A stretch of 53,914 nucleotides of DNA from the NCBI RefSeq assembly GCF_001039355.2, contig NW_019773541.1, positions 1 through 53,914 on the forward strand. The letters are read 5' to 3'. Positions 25,233-36,319 of the stretch are shown in pieces. The notes beneath the pieces were generated by a model. It saw nothing but the letters and a program-made list of their open reading frames with translations. It was not told the DNA's origin and searched no databases. The DNA is from Lingula anatina. Lineage: Eukaryota; Brachiopoda; Lingulata; Lingulida; Lingulidae. The position numbers were made by a program, and so were the translations under genes. Each line of letters opens with the position of its first letter. Position 1 is the stretch's first letter.

Positions 25233-26070
25233 GTTTTGTTTGAACCCTCCTTTGCTTTATGGTAAAATTTTCCTAACATTAAAGAACCCCCCAAACTTGA
25301 CCCTTTCCATCTGACAGAGGTAAGTATTTTATGGATATATATGTATATGTAACTTTTAACTTTTACATGTATTATTTTTCCCTGTAATTGTACATTTACA
25401 TGTGATTAGTTTTCTGCGAAAGGAAAGGTCAGGATAGATCATTCTGAGAATATCATGACTAACTAGATATGTAAGATATATAATCTTGGTTATTTAACGA
25501 GTAAAACTACCAGTAGAACGTGTGGATATGTTCAAGTGGAGTCGAAGTGTTCAGTTAGTGCCATTCCATGTTTTTTTCTACCAGGTGGTGAATACATGCC
25601 TCAGCTGTGTCTGTACCTAAAACTTTTTAAATGAGGAATCTTTTTTTTTTCTTGGCATTTTCTGCATAAGTTGCCATCAGATCCAGTTGTAAGGTCACCT
25701 AGTCCTTTCTTCCTACTTTTTTGCTTTACAACCCAAAATCATATCTGCTAAGTTTTCCTTTAAGATGAAAACTTTTACATTCAAATTTTGGTAAAGATTG
25801 TGCATTGCCTGAAGTCAAATATTGTAGCCATACAGACATGACAGACATGTTGAAATGACATAGTTGCCAATCAACAGGCATCCTTGGAATGGCACAAAAT
25901 TACTGATAGGTTCAATAATGTAGAAAAGTATGAAGAAGAAAGGTAGATAGGTAAACTATTTTACGGGCATTCTTATTTGATGTATTATTTGATGTACCCA
26001 AATCAACATGATAATGAATAATATCTGAAAAAAAGGTTATGCTGTTTTTAAAGCAGGAATGTGCACCAGG

Positions 26071-26071
26071 T

Positions 26072-26114
<43 letters not shown>

Positions 26115-26116
26115 TT
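26071..26116. repeat. (TTTA)n microsatellite
   Basis: About eleven tandem TTTA units. Confidence 0.97.
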
Positions 26117-26344
26117 CATGAGTTTAAAAGTTTCAAAGGCAAAAGCTGGACCACTCATGTGTTTCATCTTTGCAACAATTCTCCATCTTTTACAAGTGCT
26201 GCAATAACTTATGAATATATTGTTCTGTTTCAGAGAGACTGAAGATTTATATCATTTTTTTCAGTCATCTAAGCTTTTTTACACAGCAGGAAAACAGTTC
26301 TTTCAAGTTCAGATGACAGTCCTTGAACTTTTTTATTCTTTCAG

Positions 26345-26459
26345 ACTCCAGTTTGCTTGAAGAGGTGGAACGGTTTTGTTCACTATGGCTGTCCATCTGA
26401 AGATCCCAGTGAGGATTCGGCTGAAATGTTCCAGTAGACTCTCGGAAATGAAATTTGCT
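26345..26459 (+). other. probable 5' leader exon of the zinc-finger gene, start of uORF
   Basis: It is bounded by a strong acceptor (ttctttcag) and a strong donor (gtaagt). It holds an ATG at 26385 in a strong context (A at -3, G at +4), with an in-frame TGA upstream at 26358. The frame stays open for 25 codons to the donor in phase 0. It joins in frame to 29223-29279 and then to 32284. The assignment to the zinc-finger gene rests on position and strand only. Confidence 0.55.
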
Positions 26460-29222
26460 GTAAGTTTTGTGATATCTTGAAGTCGTCAGTAAGCTAAGAA
26501 GGGTATGACATCACTTAATGTAGATAAGTTTAAGAATAGAACAACATCAAGCTGTCCTGTTGATTTTTTAACATGGGGAGGATGTCCCAGCTGCTTGGTA
26601 TGATGTCATTTATGCATTTATGTTTGTATATGTATATCAAAAGGACAACATACATGGCTTCAATACTTCAAACTGAAGACAAACTAAATGATCCCATGCT
26701 GGGGACACTTGGAGCAACACAAATGGTAGTCAAGTGATACTATCACAGTTGGCTGAAAAAGGCCCTCCCTGAAGAATTCTCTATTGTGTTTCTGGCTATC
26801 TTGCCCATAAACTAGGCTAGTTATTATGTTTTAGAGTGAAGTTTCCAATATATTCCTTTGGTTCCTTACTTCCTGTGCATCCCTTTGAAGTTTGAAGGAT
26901 TTTTTGTTTTGCTTTGGCTTTGGATTTTTCTCTTTTTTTTTTCATTTTTGAAATAGTAATATTTTTAAAATTTTATCCAGTTGAAGAAAAAAAATTATGG
27001 AGAAAAATACTGTTAATTCTTTGAAGATGACATTATATTATAAAGATTTTTTGTTGTCATTAATGTATATAAATAAATATTTATACATGTTGAATAGATG
27101 AAAAAAAAAACAGACTGAAATTTAAACTCAAAACTCTTTTGTTTGATTCCATACATTTCATTTTGTGATACCTCATGGTATTTTCTCTGGTACCTTAAGA
27201 TTTTGACCCAATAGCTCTTATACAACTCTTGTGGCATTCACTTAAAAATCACAATATTGCAATGAAGGTTTTTAATTTGTAGTTTTAATTTGTAATCTCT
27301 AAGAAGAGATGATTTATCTGTTTTGTCTACTTAGTACACAACACTGTACTTTAAACTAAATTAATAACAAGATAGAAACACCTTGTTCGATATGAAAACA
27401 ACATAGAGGTAGAGCCATTTATTTATTACTAAGTACATTGCTAGCACTTTCCCCCTTATTATTAGTTTTTATTACATCCATAGCAGATCTGATAAACAGG
27501 ATATCTTAGTCATCATCTGCTGCTCTTTCCCTGCTCATCTTGAGCACCATTTTCTTAAAGAACCCCTTTAACCCCCCCCCAATAAATAAATGAATAAATA
27601 AATAAATTGCAATTTCAGTTCTGAGGTCAAAATTCTTGGTATGTTAAAAAAAAAACATTTCTAAACATATCATTTACTGAAGTGATAATGTCCATGTTAG
27701 AAAATTGTATCTTACTTAGATAAATCTTAATTGTTTGTGGCCTTCAAAATGTTCTAGGAAGTTACCCGGAAAAAAAATTACCACCCCTCCCTCCCCTTTA
27801 CAAATAGGTTTTTGTTATCTTTTCACTATATAATTTTTACACCATATTGGAATAAATAAATTATTCATAATTAATAAGTAATTAATAATTAAAATTATGT
27901 GTTTTTGTCTTATTTTAATGATATTTGAATGCTGATTCAAGAACCTTATTCAAACTAGAAATTGCATATAAAATATGTGCAAAGAAATAGCAAATGTGCA
28001 CAAATAACATGATGGCTTTCTTTATTTATAATTAATTGTAATGCCAGGGAGAGTTCTATTTCTTTCATTGCAATAATAAATGATTAAGGTCATTGAACTA
28101 CCTGTTTTCCTGGAATCTTGGTTGCAATCTGATATACAAGAAATTTGTTTGATAACAAGATAGAAAAATTGTAGACCTTTCTCACTGCTTATTAGATTGA
28201 TTGAAAGTCTTAGTGTACTTTTTTACAAGTAGATATGATTTTTTACGAGAAGAAGTTAGTGGGAACAAAAATGTGCAAAAGTGTTTTGATTTATACTGGT
28301 TAAAAAAAGAAAGATAATTATATATTACCCCAGATGCTCAACAGCAACATTAAAAAAATTGCCTAAATCCAATTTATGTTCACAATTTTCTTGGAATGTT
28401 TTCCTGACATTTTGTTAAATTCTTTGAACTAAAGAATTGCCCTTTCATTTGAATTAAAATAGTAGTTTGTTGAGAAATATTGTAGGTGTGAACAGGTAAG
28501 AGAAGGAGGAGACCATGGAAAGTCATTTACTAACTAATTAGTTCATGGAAATAAAGAATCATTGAAATTAAATGTTACCCAGTTATCCAAACAATTTAGC
28601 AAAATAGAGGTTCATTTTCAGAGAAAGAGGCATACAGGAGAAGTAATTACACAAAAAAGTATGTCAAATCATACCTCTTTTTTCCCAAGAATTCCAGGGA
28701 AGAATTAGTGGAAATGTGTGAAATTTAACAGTACTGCACTACATGAGTGACAATGATCCTTTCTGATTTGCTTGCTACTTTGATCCAATTGAGGGGTGTT
28801 GTGCCATGGTTGCCATGGAGTGGGTTTATATGTTGCTAGTGCCTTGTTCTGGGAAAATATAGTGGGAAGCAAGTATAAGATGTGCCGAGGGCCCTCTCAC
28901 CATACATAAACACATGCACAGTCAGGTAGGATAAGATGCAGTGCAGGGTTACCTGTGCATTTTGAAATGCTGAAAATACCCGTTGTTAATAAGCATGTTA
29001 TTGGCAGTGGACAACTATCATGGTAGTCAAAGTAAAACTGTTTAGAATACTTGTTGATGAGGATAAGCGCTAATGCCGAGAGAGATTAGAAAGTGTGCAT
29101 CACACTTGTCCTCTCAAAGGATGTGGGTTCTGCTGCTTTCTATTTTGTATAGCTTGAAAAAACGAGGCCCATTAATGATGTTTTTTAATATATTGTTATT
29201 GATATTTTGTTTTGAATTTCAG

Positions 29223-29279
29223 GTGAATATCCTTGTTAGTGCTAGGAACATGGGATTCACAGAAGATTGCATATCCATG
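29223..29279 (+). other. probable 57-bp leader exon continuing the uORF
   Basis: It is bounded by acceptor gaatttcag and donor gtgagt. It is exactly 19 codons with no stop in the frame inherited from 26385-26459. The phase-0 boundaries on both sides support a real spliced exon. Confidence 0.5.
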
Positions 29280-30479
29280 GTGAGTAGCCGAAAGTGCTAG
29301 TATTGTTTCAGTGTGAAGCAGATGGGTTAGTTAATTAAGTATAATTAATCAGTGCAGATGGCATAAAATAAGATGAATTGGTTTTATGTGACTTGTCTCT
29401 TTACTGAATTGTAAAATAATCTGTTGGCCTATGCTCACGCAGATATGTCAGTTTTTTTTAATTGTTTTGTTTGGAAAATTGACACTATCAGTAATTATTT
29501 GCCAATTTATCATTATGGTCAAATTAAAAATATTTATAATTGAATATTTTTGTAAATTTTTGAAAGGAAAATTGTAGTTTATAATTGACCCAGCATACAA
29601 AATTATGCATTGCGTGTTCGCTATTAACCATTTGCATGTGATGCGATAATTTTCTACAACCGTAAAGTAATGGCAGAGTAGATTCTCAGGATGGTTCAAT
29701 GTGGTAAAAAGAAAGGGTGAAGTGTGTGTATTGGGGAGTAAAATTAGATATGTGGCATTAAATTTGCTGGTTTTTATTGTGGGAAAGAGGTTTTCCACTT
29801 TATTAACTTAATATATATTTATTCATTTTATTTTTGTGTTGTTTTATTTCCAAGTGATAATTGTAAGACCACTGAATTTACACATTCTGAACTATCTACT
29901 GGCATACATCAGACCAGTGGCTAATGTTGCAGAATGCATCATGTGTGCAAGTGCATGCATCGTGCATGTTTGCACGTGTAACCAGTTGAGCATAGGTATT
30001 TAAAAAAATTATTGTATCAAATATAGTTTTAGTGCCCCGCAGTGTGGTAGCATGTATTTATAAAGCATAGCATGGTGCATATAAACCAATTGATATGAGA
30101 GTTTGTGGTATAAGCATTTGATGTTTGCGTGTATTTGTTAAATACAGTCATTGGATAGAAAGGATGAATATGTTGATACAGTATTGACCTTAAATACAAG
30201 GGTTGGAAGTGGTTTTATTGTTCAGTCAGTAGCATTATATATGGTAACAAAGTAGAGTCCTTTTTTTTTTTGTAAAAACTAATATAATGTTTTTCTGTGT
30301 TATACTTCAGGAAAAAAAAATAGCAGGTTCTTTTCAAAAATCAACTTGATTGAATTATTATGTTAAATATTATTGATTTTTTTCATGTATTTTGGTGACA
30401 TTTTCCACTTAAGTGCCAAACCATATTTTTGTTTTACTTCAACTTTGCTAAATGCCTTTGTTTGGTATTTATTTGGAGT

Positions 30480-32250
30480 TATTGTATTACCAGCGTAGGT
30501 GCTGGGGATACCCATGGTTTTAGACCTGACCCATCTCATCTGCCTGCTCCACTGCCATGTCACCATTATGGCTTCTCCTCCTAGGGTGCTTTCCCAGAGA
30601 TTTAGATCAATCTAAAGATTAAGATTTAGATCGACCTAACTCCCTGGGGGTTCACGCTAAATTGCAGTCAGCCGAGCGGGCACCATAGTTAATTACCCCC
30701 TTACAGCTTTTAGTAGGACAGACGCTTAAGCCGGCCAAGCTGACAGTAATCTAGTGAGACTCCCTACAGGGATAGATCGAAATGGGGTGCTAGACTACAA
30801 GGGCCTGTGTACCATCGCTTAGATTTAGGTCACACATAAGTTCAACTCATTCAACATAAATTTTGGGCTCTGTCAGTGTGCTGGTCTTGGTGTGGCGCTC
30901 ATCCCAATGCAAAATTTGTTAAATATTTCCCAAACCGAAGGAATTATGGGAAAAATTACTATAGAGGTCTGACTTTAAGTCATATGTGGAGATCCCAAGT
31001 ATATGCCCTTGGATTTGACCTTAAACCTTTATTACAAAGTCAAATGGGTCAAAATTTTCTAAAAATGGAATTTTCTTCAAAAGATTTTTTGTTTGTGCCA
31101 ATTTTAAAAACAACACAAACCTAACCTAGAAAATAATGGGCAGGTGTTACACAAAGGGTCATCTTTCATCTTTGGGATTTTAAGGTCAATCAGTGCATTT
31201 TCAAGGGAGAGGCAGCCATTAGATGCAACTCTCTCTCATTCTGAAGCTGAAAATGCTAGAGACCTTATTTTTTGCATATTGTAGAATTTAATTTATTATC
31301 AAACGCAGTACTGGAATTGGTGTCTGTTTTTTTTTTTTTTTTTTTTTTTTTTTGCTTTCCAGATGGTTTAGGAGTTGTGCTATATCAAAACATACAATGT
31401 CACAATAAAATAATGTGAAAATGAAATGTTAAATATTCCAAAATTAGTAGAGATACGCTCATAGTTACTGTTGAACTTGAAAAGGGAGCCATACATAGCA
31501 AACTAGCTGTGACCTTTAAATTAACCTTTGACCTACTTTTCATGATGAACTGCACTTTTCAAATTTTATTACCCTTATATCTCAAAAAATGGTAGAGATG
31601 TGCCAATAGTTACTATTGAACTTGAATAGGAACTCATATATTGACTGTCTTTCTTTGACCTTTGACCTACTTTTTACCATTAACTGAACTTTGCAAATTT
31701 TCTGACCCTTATATCTCCAAAACTGGTAGAGGTACATGTACGCCCATTGCTACTATGGAACTTAAATGGGAAATCATGTATTAGCAATCTTACTGGGACC
31801 TTGAATTTCATCTTTGACCTACTTTTCATGGTGAACTGCACTTAATAAATTTTCTGACCCTTGTATCTCCAAAACTGACAGAGATAAACCCATATTTACT
31901 ATTGAACTTGAATAAGAACTCACATATTGGCAATGTTACTATGACCTTGTATTTGACCTTTAACCTACTTTTCACCATAAACTACACTTTGCAAATTTAG
32001 AAACATGCTTACAGGTACTACTGAACTTGAATAGGAAGTCATATTTGGTCATATTACTGTGATCTTGAATTTTACCTTTGACCTACCTTTCACCATGAAC
32101 TGCACTGCAAATTTTCAGGCTCTTATACGGCCATATTTACTACTGAATTTATATTCACAATCTTACTGCAATCTTGTATTTGACCTTTTACTTTTACCCA
32201 CGATTTTGTTGTAAATTGTAATTTTTTTTACAAAAAAAAAATTGAGAACT
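30480..32250. repeat. dispersed repeat family A, copy 2, with ~six ~146-bp tandem units
   Basis: It shares its opening block (ccagcgtaggtgctgg, catggttttagac), the block gaaggaattatgggaaaaattac near 30945, and the tandem array with 3640-5340. The array (about 31440-32200) has roughly six diverged units. A perfect TGACCTTTGACCT is at 31656-31668, and near-matches lie at 31522, 31808, 31954 and 32072. A family E MITE is nested at 30600-30795. The repeat ends about 30 bp before the acceptor of the 32284 exon. Confidence 0.8.
30600..30795. mobile_element. MITE family E, copy nested in repeat A
   Basis: The segment tagatcgacctaactccctg through ctagtgagactccctacagg matches 41670-41850 closely over most of its length, with one gap at its left edge. 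Copy 1 of family A lacks it at the corresponding place, so it inserted after family A spread. Confidence 0.8.
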
Positions 32251-32283
32251 CTTGTTTATTAAATCTATTTTTTTTGTTTTCAG

Positions 32284-32464
32284 GTGTTATGTCCCAGTGT
32301 ATGGTAATCCCAGCAAGTACATGAAGATGTGACATGTCCAGTTGATCACTTAAAACTATGGATGAAAAGTAGAGACAAATCAGTACTTAACCAAAACTAG
32401 ACAATGTGTATGATAAAAATTTTATAACCTAGGCCACTGCAAGCTTTTCTTTTTCTGAGAAAAA
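32284..32464 (+). promoter_or_regulatory. 5' UTR of zinc-finger gene, end of uORF
   Basis: The acceptor is tgttttcag at 32275-32283. The upstream frame ends at TAA 32305-32307. Two further very short upstream ORFs follow (ATGAAGATGTGA near 32322 and ATGGATGAAAAGTAG near 32359). An in-frame TGA at 32456-32458 lies just before the main ATG. Confidence 0.55.
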
Positions 32465-35400
32465 ATGGAGGCTGCAGTTCAACAACAGCAGGAGAAAAAA
32501 GCTGAAAAAACCTCAGCATCTCCATCAGAACAGACTCTGTTGTCATCTTCTCTACTTGAGAAGGAAGCTAAAATGCAATCTCTAAAGGAGTTGGAGACAC
32601 ATGGTGATGACCAGCCACAGCAGGTAACCAAAGGTCACTTGGTTGTGGTGGACACTAAGGCCACTGGTGATGAAAAGAAAACAAGCAAGTCCAATCTTGG
32701 ACCGCAACAACGAAGCAAGCCTCTTATTAGCCAGGAGAAAAAGAAAGAAGACTCTTTAACTTTGCCTCAACATCATGGAGAGCGCAGTACAATATCTGGA
32801 CGTAGTAAAAGTTACGAGATGCGCCCCCCTGTGAGTGAGGTGGACTATTTGCTTAAACAAACAGTCCGTAGTCAGTCATCAGATAGTCCATTGAGTGGAC
32901 GAGGCCAGCTGGTCAGGGGCAGTGCATATGGCCCCAGCTTCGGCTCAAAGGTGACTTTAACAAGAGAGCTACATGTCTCAGACAGAGGAGATCAGCATGA
33001 TAATCTCATGTCCAAAGCTGTGTCAAGTACACCAGGTGGTCACAGCGGTGTAAGTTCAGCGGTCAGGGAGGCCAGCACAGCTGCAAACAGTCAAACTAAC
33101 AAGGCTGGACATGTGGAGGAGGCGGTCACCACATTGAAGGCTGCTGCTGACATGTGGCAAGGTGACACCGCGGACACACAGCAGATGGTTCACCGCATAG
33201 GTGACACACATGAAAAAGAGAAGACTAATGTCAAAAAATTAAATGAACAAAGGAGTCAACTTAGTGCTGAGAAAAGTGAAAAACAGACGGAAAGAATGTG
33301 TGAAGTTGAAAAAAGTAGTTCTTTAACAGCTGCCAGTGACAGTTGCACAACAAGCACTAATTATCGCAGTGAGGTAGGGGAGGAAAAAGCACTTGCGCAG
33401 AAGTTCTTAACACCAGTTAAGCTAGGCTTAAAAAGTGCTTCATTTGCAGAGTATGAGGAGTCAATACGGCAGCAGGAGTCGAAAGCACATTCTCTTTCTC
33501 CATACTCTGGATATCAGCATGTAGCACGGCCAATTTTCAGATCAGCTGACAATCAGGATCTCTTGCACCCAGCCACTGGGAAAGGCACTTATATTCCAGT
33601 CAAGTCTCACTCTTTTCATGGAGAAAATGAAGAACATTTTCTGAAACCACAAGAACGCCCATATCCAGCCCCTTCTAGGTATTTTGAACAGGCTCTAAAG
33701 AAATATTATTCGGATAAAACTGTGTCTGGTTCTTATAGTCCAGGACAGTATTCTCAGCGTTATGTGACCCATATCAAAGATCTCCAACCTCCGAGAGGAG
33801 AAAGAGCAAATGTAACAGACTCGCAGGGACCTCTTCATAAGAGTACTAGTTTAAACTTGTCTTCTCTGGCTTTAGACTCTGTAGATCGTAGCTCGCCTGA
33901 ATTGGGAGACGCAGCCCCTGCCCATGAACCAGAGCATCCTCACAGTGACCCTGTAAAGACTGATGAACAACTGGGCAGCACAGAAACAAAACCTTCTGAG
34001 CACACAGGAATTGACACAGAATCCAAGAGAGAAGCATTTAAAGAAAACTGGAAAAAACAGCAAAACTTACTCAATCGTAGTTTCAAAAAATATTTGCAAG
34101 CCAGGTATTTACACAGTCAGGCAGACTCAACTGAAAAACCTAACTCTACTAAGAGCACAGACTCTGTTAAATCAGATTTATCTTCTGTGATTGAGCAAAA
34201 ACTGTCTCGTGGAGAGAGTTCAGACAAAATGGATGTCTCTTCTCCACCACAACAACATTTAAAAGAAACCATGGACCCTTTTGAACAACAGGAACCCTTA
34301 GATCTTTCTAGTCACAAGTCTTTGAGTGTGGAAAGTGAAGGTGACAATGATAGTTCGAAAGAGAGCCAGGAGTCCTCAGATAGACCTGGGAGTGGGAGAG
34401 GACGACGGCGCTTGGTGCGTCAAGATGAAGTAGAGGAGGAGGCAGCAGGGGAACTGGCATCACAATCACAACATCAACAGCGTTTAAATTACCCTCGCAG
34501 TATGAGCATTGATGACAAGGACTCTCCACCTCCTGAAAGCACTGAGTCTGAGGAAAAAGGGAGTGAACCACGTCACCGCAGCATGAGTATAGATGAAAAG
34601 AAGGACTCTCCGCCACACTCACCTCCCAGACAAATGAGTGTTGATGAAAAGCATGATGTATTTCCTCGTAGCATGAGCATAGACTCTGAAGATGGCGGCC
34701 TGCAGCTGCCACCAGCTCAAATAAAAACTGAATATCCACTAGAACTGAACTCATATCAAAACATTCTAGACTGGCAAATGAGGGCTTTTTACTCTTCTTT
34801 TATTAATGCCCCTCATACAGGACCCAAGCCAAGGAGATATTCGGAGCATGGGACGAGTTATACAGATGCACCTATTTGTGATCGTAGACGTATGATTCAT
34901 GGTCGATGTATTGACCTTGATGATGCAGGACACCCTCAGTTACTGGAACCTTATCCACCAGCCCCACCCAGTCCACCACCACAGAGCAACAGAGGGGAGT
35001 CCTCGGTTACTCGGAGGGAGGGAGCCAGTAAAAGAATATCTGCAGGGGTGCCCTCCATAAAAATTACCCCACCTGAATTAAATGAGCCAGGCCGCACCCC
35101 TGTGATTACCCTTGACCCCCCTCCTTTCTCCCCCTTCAGCCCTGGTGTAATGAGTCCCCATTTTCCCCAGTCAGCACCCCCAGCTCTGCAGGACAGTAGC
35201 ATGTTCTTTTGTTTCCCACCTCCGTCTAACCTAGCTAATTATTGCCCACCCAGCCTAGCTGAGATGGTAGAAAAACAGAGAGCAGAAATGACTGATAAAG
35301 AGAAGGAGATTGGTTATCTTTGCCCATTGTGTGGCCAAGGTTTTTCTGGATATGACAACCTGGCCAAACACATGGCCAAACATTTACCAACAGAGACTGT

Positions 35401-36319
35401 GAGGTCGGTGAAAATGGGCGTGGAGAGCAAGTTGCATTATTGTAAAGTTTGTAATCGTGCATTTTCACGAAGTGATATGTTGACACGTCACATGCGCCTC
35501 CACACTGGAATCAAGCCATATGAGTGCAAAGTGTGTGGCCAGGTATTCAGTCGGAGTGACCACTTAAATACACATCAACGCACACATACTGGAGAGAAAC
35601 CGTACAAATGCCCACAGTGCCCTTATGCAGCTTGTCGCCGAGACATGATCACCCGCCACATGCGCATACATCGCAAGCATCCTAGAGGAGGCAAACTTTC
35701 GTCTTCTAACAGTAGTTCCCTTTCTCAGGGCTCCTTATCTGTGGACTCTGCTCGATCTCCATCTCAAGGCAGCAGCACAGACTCTCCTGAGGCAGCAGGG
35801 CTAAGTCCAAGTCCAGATAGGTCAGAGAGCATCAGTAAGCCACGGATGCCCTCAGGGTCCTCTTTAACCAGTCTGGATAGTTTAGATTCTGATGGGAAGA
35901 GCCGTCACTTGTCATTAACAAGCACAGAGAGCATGGAGTATCACAGTCCACATGCATTGCACCAATGGTCCTCTGCCAGTGTGGAGAGCACTGAATCTCA
36001 TGGTAACGTCCCTCTTTCCAGGGGATGGTCTTCTGTTTCCTCAGAAGGGGTTGAACTTTTAACACCTCGAGAAAGACTACGCAAGTGGTCCTCAGCCAGC
36101 ACAGAAAGTATGGAGTCTTCTCCATTCAGTCCAGTGCGGCCTACAGGTGGACACAAATTTAGCCGTTGGTCAGTCACAAGCTCAGGAAGTAAAGACCTTG
36201 ACGATTCCTCAGACACACTGCAAACCTCTCTCACTAGTGCTGGAAGTGTTTCTTCAGATCCTGATGTGAAAAAGTTGTGGAATTTATCTGTGACTAGTCT
36301 AGACGATCCTTTAACTTAA
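32465..36319 (+). CDS. large C2H2 zinc-finger transcription factor, EGR/WT1-like fingers, single coding exon
   Basis: A 1284-residue nuclear protein, probably a DNA-binding repressor. The start ATG has A at -3 and G at +4, and an in-frame TGA lies 9 bp upstream. Most of the chain is Ser/Gln/Glu-rich and disordered. PLDLS at residues 611-615 matches the CtBP co-repressor motif PxDLS. Four copies of MS[IV]D with flanking R and DSPP lie at 680, 707, 724 and 737. A proline-rich segment covers about 830-930. Four C2H2 fingers lie at 953-973, 993-1013, 1021-1041 and 1049-1069. Fingers 2-4 are joined by HTGxKPY linkers and have helices RSDMLTR, RSDHLNT and RRDMITR. The C-terminal 210 residues are Ser-rich with WSS/WSV repeats at W1168, W1188, W1208 and W1235. 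I cannot name the ortholog. Confidence 0.9.
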   Translation: MEAAVQQQQEKKAEKTSASPSEQTLLSSSLLEKEAKMQSLKELETHGDDQPQQVTKGHLVVVDTKATGDEKKTSKSNLGPQQRSKPLISQEKKKEDSLTLPQHHGERSTISGRSKSYEMRPPVSEVDYLLKQTVRSQSSDSPLSGRGQLVRGSAYGPSFGSKVTLTRELHVSDRGDQHDNLMSKAVSSTPGGHSGVSSAVREASTAANSQTNKAGHVEEAVTTLKAAADMWQGDTADTQQMVHRIGDTHEKEKTNVKKLNEQRSQLSAEKSEKQTERMCEVEKSSSLTAASDSCTTSTNYRSEVGEEKALAQKFLTPVKLGLKSASFAEYEESIRQQESKAHSLSPYSGYQHVARPIFRSADNQDLLHPATGKGTYIPVKSHSFHGENEEHFLKPQERPYPAPSRYFEQALKKYYSDKTVSGSYSPGQYSQRYVTHIKDLQPPRGERANVTDSQGPLHKSTSLNLSSLALDSVDRSSPELGDAAPAHEPEHPHSDPVKTDEQLGSTETKPSEHTGIDTESKREAFKENWKKQQNLLNRSFKKYLQARYLHSQADSTEKPNSTKSTDSVKSDLSSVIEQKLSRGESSDKMDVSSPPQQHLKETMDPFEQQEPLDLSSHKSLSVESEGDNDSSKESQESSDRPGSGRGRRRLVRQDEVEEEAAGELASQSQHQQRLNYPRSMSIDDKDSPPPESTESEEKGSEPRHRSMSIDEKKDSPPHSPPRQMSVDEKHDVFPRSMSIDSEDGGLQLPPAQIKTEYPLELNSYQNILDWQMRAFYSSFINAPHTGPKPRRYSEHGTSYTDAPICDRRRMIHGRCIDLDDAGHPQLLEPYPPAPPSPPPQSNRGESSVTRREGASKRISAGVPSIKITPPELNEPGRTPVITLDPPPFSPFSPGVMSPHFPQSAPPALQDSSMFFCFPPPSNLANYCPPSLAEMVEKQRAEMTDKEKEIGYLCPLCGQGFSGYDNLAKHMAKHLPTETVRSVKMGVESKLHYCKVCNRAFSRSDMLTRHMRLHTGIKPYECKVCGQVFSRSDHLNTHQRTHTGEKPYKCPQCPYAACRRDMITRHMRIHRKHPRGGKLSSSNSSSLSQGSLSVDSARSPSQGSSTDSPEAAGLSPSPDRSESISKPRMPSGSSLTSLDSLDSDGKSRHLSLTSTESMEYHSPHALHQWSSASVESTESHGNVPLSRGWSSVSSEGVELLTPRERLRKWSSASTESMESSPFSPVRPTGGHKFSRWSVTSSGSKDLDDSSDTLQTSLTSAGSVSSDPDVKKLWNLSVTSLDDPLT
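35321..35671 (+). other. C2H2 zinc-finger array of the transcription factor
   Basis: It covers residues 953-1069. Finger 1 (CPLC...HMAKH) is separated by 19 residues from a compact three-finger block. In that block the linkers are TGIKPYE and TGEKPYK. The middle finger has RSDHLNT, the same base contacts as the middle finger of EGR1 (RSDHLTT). Confidence 0.9.

Noticed and set aside
34308-34754. Minus-strand open frame of 148 codons
   Set aside because: Antisense shadow of the single-exon zinc-finger coding sequence.
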